Assembly (NCBI GenBank): GCA_948567375.1
Contig: OX419755.1
Span: forward strand, 57,919,945 to 57,983,944
DNA length: 64,000 nt
Reading direction: 5' to 3'
Source: Lunularia cruciata
Lineage: Eukaryota > Streptophyta > Marchantiopsida > Lunulariales > Lunulariaceae
The stretch's first letter is position 1. Each line of letters starts with the position of its first letter. The position numbers and the translations under genes were made by a program. Positions 60,600-64,000 of this stretch are shown in pieces. The notes beneath the pieces were generated by a model, which had not been told where the DNA came from, did not search any database, and saw only the letters and a list, made by a program, of their open reading frames with translations.

Positions 60600-61037
60600 C
60601 CTGGCTCAACAAAGTAGGAGCAGCCTTGGAGCAAAAATTGAAGGAGGAAGAGCAAAGAAAGCAAGATAAAGAAAGTATTTGTCACAAGGAAGAAGGAAGA
60701 CACAAAGTGCAGTTAGAGGAGCATATGAAGCTTCAAGAAGAAGAGATCAATGCTCTGAAGAGAGAGGTCAAGAAGATGAAGGTGGCTCTTTTCATAGCAA
60801 AAATGCAAATCAAGAAGCTTGCCAAAAAATTAAGGAGAAGAAGGATGAATGAGTAGGAGACTGCTCAACTTAGAGAAGATCACAATCCTGGCCAAGATGG
60901 AGATGGCATGGGATCAATTAGTAGCAATAGTAGAGGAGGTAGCAGAGTCTTCCTCGGAGAAACTAAAGTCTCATGAGTCAAGATCACAAGCACATGCATT
61001 GATGATAAAGATCTACATGGATGAGCATCGACAATAA
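60600..61037 (+). pseudogene. Coiled-coil coding remnant, unknown
   Basis: A plus-strand frame (60,626-60,856) is almost entirely Glu/Lys/Arg/Gln with heptad-like hydrophobics (EEEINALKREVKKMKVALFI), ending TAG. A shifted frame continues to 61,037 (MEMAWDQLVAIVEEVAESSSE). I recognise no family. It resembles in character, not in sequence, the coiled-coil remnant at 8.5-10 kb. It may be a retroelement gag or a host gene fragment. Confidence 0.3.
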
Positions 61038-62395
61038 TTGTATCACAAACTTCACAAATATACCTCCAAGAAATTTGAGGAAGGCACTATTGGAGATGAT
61101 CGCCAAATATCAAGATAGAATTGAATTTTGATTTGTGTCTATAAAGGCAAGTGCAATTCCTTGCAATAGTTTTAGGAGAAAGTGAACTCCAACCAAAAGG
61201 TAAAAAGATAGACAAATGTTAAGTGTGGAACATACCTTTGGCCTAGAAAGGTCTTTATCTTGAAATGCCTTTGGCCTAAAAACCTTTTAGACTTATGAAA
61301 AAAATTTTAACCTAAGAACTTGTGACACATATAAGGACAAGTTGAGTGATATAACCGGTGGTGGACGTGCATGTAGTTCTTAATGTGCATTAGGATAAGA
61401 TAAGGTAAGATTAGCAATGAATGATGTAGATGTATTTAGGAGATTACCAACATCCCTTAGCCATTGATTATCTTCTTCCAAAAATAGGAAATTTTACGTA
61501 GGAGTTTCACATGTAATGGATAATTATTTTGCACAATTTGGAGGTTTGGGCCAAAGAATACAATACCATTGGTATAAGCCCAAAGTGCTCTACCTATTGT
61601 AAACAAGCTCTTTACTTCATAATCAAATGTTGATGTGTAAGGACCTTTGTGATCCTTAGCCTTAAATTTCCTACACTTTGTGTTCTTGATTGTATGCTTG
61701 GTTGAGTAGTGGTGAGGAATGCTACAATAAGAATGTGTGTTTGAGTACTTATTCAAGAAATTTGCACAATGTCATATCCTCTAGTCAATATTCTCAAAAG
61801 CAACAAGGTTTCTATTTGCAATTTTGGTGAGCAATTCAAGACTCTTAGAGTCCAAGCAATCTTATGTTCAAGAAAGGTAAATATAGTCTAAAAATTCCAT
61901 ATTGTTATGCCATATGAATGATATAGTAATTCTTTTGCATCAAATAAATGAACTCATGAAAGATTGTGGGATTTTTTACCTTGAGATGATCATTCTTCTC
62001 TTTGGATGTTGTTCAATTGGAACTTAGGTAGTAATTATTAAACTTGGAATGTGTTCAATTAGAGGAGTATCCTTTTCTATATTTAAACTAGTATGATTGA
62101 GGTAATTTGGATGTTGTTGAGCCATAATCTTTATGTCTTGACCTTGTACTATCATTGTATATTTGATGGAATTATACAATTACAATCTTACTAAACATAA
62201 TAGATGTCTTCAATTGAACATATTGCTCCTCTCCTACCCATCTTGCTCAACAAGCAAATGAATATGAGAGACTAAAACATCAAAGGAGAACATGTTTCTC
62301 TCAACAAGAGAAATACCTTGGCATTTGGATCAGGAATAAATTACAAGCCCACATTTCATCAAGAAACAAAAATTCATTCAACATGTCTAGTTAGT
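61038..62395. other. AT-rich, nothing recognised
   Basis: A 99-codon minus frame (61,756-61,457) is Lys/Asn/Tyr-rich without motifs. No LTR or RNA seen. Confidence 0.35.
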
Positions 62396-63463
62396 TGTAG
62401 AACATATAGTTGGAGTATTAATCTTCAATGGCAACATAAAAAATAACATTTTAGACTTTTAACAATCTAACATTTATTTCAAATTTGACCATTATGTTGT
62501 TTCATTTCAACTAAGTGGACTTTAATACCTTAGATGCAAATTTTCCATTAGAGGTATTTTGGTCGTTTGAGATAGTTACAACTAGCTAAGTTTAGTCATG
62601 ACTATGTTAGATATACCTCTAATTAAGTTGGAGTATGGCTAAATAAGAAGAAGGATCCAATATTTTACTGTTGGGTACTTCATTGGACTCCCTTAGTGAA
62701 TTTTAGATTAATTATATTAGAGCAAGATCTCTTTAAAGAACTTTTATATTAGAGTGGAATCCTCTATTTATATAAAAGGAGTTTTATATAAAAGAGTATT
62801 TTGGAGTGGTATCTCAGTATCTGACTTTGTATTGTCAAGTTGACTTGATATGTAGGAGGTAACAAATTCATATTGACGTGACTAAGTTAGGTGACCTTTG
62901 GTAGTGGAGGTGGGTCAAGTTAAGTGGATTTTACTTGACTTTGGAATATGTGTAATTAGGATAAGGTCTTATATTCATAGAGAATATGCTTAGAAGCTCC
63001 AAAGGGACGAGTGTGAGACCAAAAACACATACAAGGGCACATTGACTAGAGATTCCTTACCTATGATAATTTAGGATAAGTAGAGAAAAGGCTTAAGAAG
63101 TGAAAGGAATCTATTTCTTAGAGAGCTCAGTATGTGGAGTGAGTTAAGGGATTAGTATCAAGCCAAGCCAACAAGGCACAAGCCTTGATGCAATCTACTA
63201 ATCGGGAAACGGGTAATATGTAACATGGTACGAATGAAATCAATGAATTAGTTGTTTTCACGTATCGTTGAGACTGAACATATTTTCCCATCTTCCCATC
63301 AGTAATGAAGTCACTTTGAAGTCCTACAGATGTTAATTTATTTTCTTACTTCTTATGAGTAGTTCAAGGTGTCTTCTTATGGTAAAACTTGCTTCTTGGA
63401 AAATACAAGTGGAAGGACACTAGCTCATCTATTTTCTAGTGGTCTTCTTGTTCTAGAACTACA
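62396..63463 (+). repeat. Possible LTR (TGTAG...CTACA), about 1.07 kb
   Basis: TGTAG at 62,396 and CTACA at 63,459-63,463 could be LTR ends. TATATAAAAG lies near 62,775, and directly after the right end comes TTTGGTA, the start of a common primer-binding-site context, although the rest (CATTGGGGGC) departs from it. No second copy is in the window, so this is tentative. Confidence 0.25.
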
Positions 63464-64000
63464 TTTGGTACATTGGGGGCTTTACCAGTAGTGTTAGTTG
63501 TTACTTATCATAAAGCTCATAAAACTTCTTATCATATATGCTAAGCATATCATTTAACTAACTAGATCATATAAGAGTGGGATATATAATGTGCAAAGGT
63601 ACACATGGTGCAAAAGAAAAAGTGTATATAAGTTTCTATAGATACACTATTGAGTGTATATGTATATAAATGAACACAAGAAGTATACTATGTTTGCAGA
63701 TGCTGGAGTGCATCCTCAAAGGCTAAAATTCCAGACTCTAGTCTACTTCTTGTTCTCTTTTATATACTAATACACTCTTTATTTGCATCATTATTTAAAC
63801 CTTTATTTTCATACTCATTTATGAAGTATGAAGGCTTACCACGTACAAAAATTAGATTTAAAATCAATAAATTATTCAAAACTACATAGGATTCTTCTTA
63901 TGGACTTTGGGTGATGTTTTCAAAAAGTGTCACCTTTTAAGTGTTTGCAATGATAATAAGCTCTTCAATTATATATCCAATGAAATTAAAATAAAATAAA
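63464..64000. other. AT-rich end of window, nothing recognised
   Basis: No supported frame. If 62,396-63,463 is an LTR this would be its untranslated leader. Confidence 0.3.

Noticed and set aside
1-64000. CRISPR arrays, bacterial operons, rRNA genes
   Set aside because: No regularly spaced identical repeats with unique spacers, no ribosome-binding-site-led gene strings and no rRNA-like sequence were seen; the sequence is plant nuclear.

Overview
The window is nuclear DNA of a land plant, probably a non-seed plant such as a moss. The evidence is spliced genes with GT-AG introns, a MurG homologue of the plastid peptidoglycan pathway, a plant-type synaptotagmin (SMP plus two C2 domains), a GT47 exostosin-type glycosyltransferase, and abundant Ty3/gypsy and Ty1/copia LTR retrotransposon debris. 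The species is inferred only loosely; no organelle, bacterial or CRISPR features are seen.

Layout. 1-4924: right part of a chromodomain Ty3/gypsy element (A, + strand) with an almost intact pol ORF and a complete 739-bp 3' LTR; it sits inside the integrase of an older, decayed Ty1/copia element read on the minus strand (4925 to about 7050). 7.0-12.8 kb: AT-rich repeat debris, including a decayed minus-strand coding region with a coiled coil (about 8.5-10.0 kb) and two degenerate tandem-repeat fields. 12,788-15,862: a 3.07-kb segment bounded by diverged inverted repeats. About 14.8-37.6 kb: a more GC-balanced gene island holding a GT47 glycosyltransferase gene (21.5-24.8 kb, +, 3 exons), a MurG gene (26.2-28.3 kb, +, about 5 exons) and a synaptotagmin gene (31.0-36.1 kb, -, 12 exons), plus a possible small secreted peptide and a pseudogene scrap. 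37.6-64 kb: AT-rich retrotransposon territory. It holds a diverged Athila/Tat-like LTR (38.75-39.4 kb), an LTR packed with heat-shock-element motifs directly upstream of a TATA box (about 41.6-42.4 kb), a solo LTR of family A with a perfect 5-bp target duplication (43,327-43,922), a second decayed chromodomain element (B, minus, 44.6-52.65 kb) whose 3' LTR is split by a 2.2-kb insertion, an Athila/Tat-like element (C, minus, 52.65-60.16 kb) that shares an LTR with the stump of another copy (D), and unexplained AT-rich sequence to the end.

The three genes are unrelated in function: Golgi polysaccharide glycosylation, plastid peptidoglycan precursor synthesis, and ER-plasma-membrane tethering/lipid transfer. 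MurG and SYT converge tail to tail across a 2.7-kb spacer. Exon coordinates were derived by hand from splice signals and reading-frame continuity; all SYT and GT47 exon phases close exactly. MurG exon 1 is the one uncertain junction.

The observations I rate most worth following are the HSE-rich LTR (a candidate heat-activated retroelement), the unknown coding remnants at 8.5-10 kb and 43.9-44.6 kb, and the 3-kb inverted-repeat-bounded segment.
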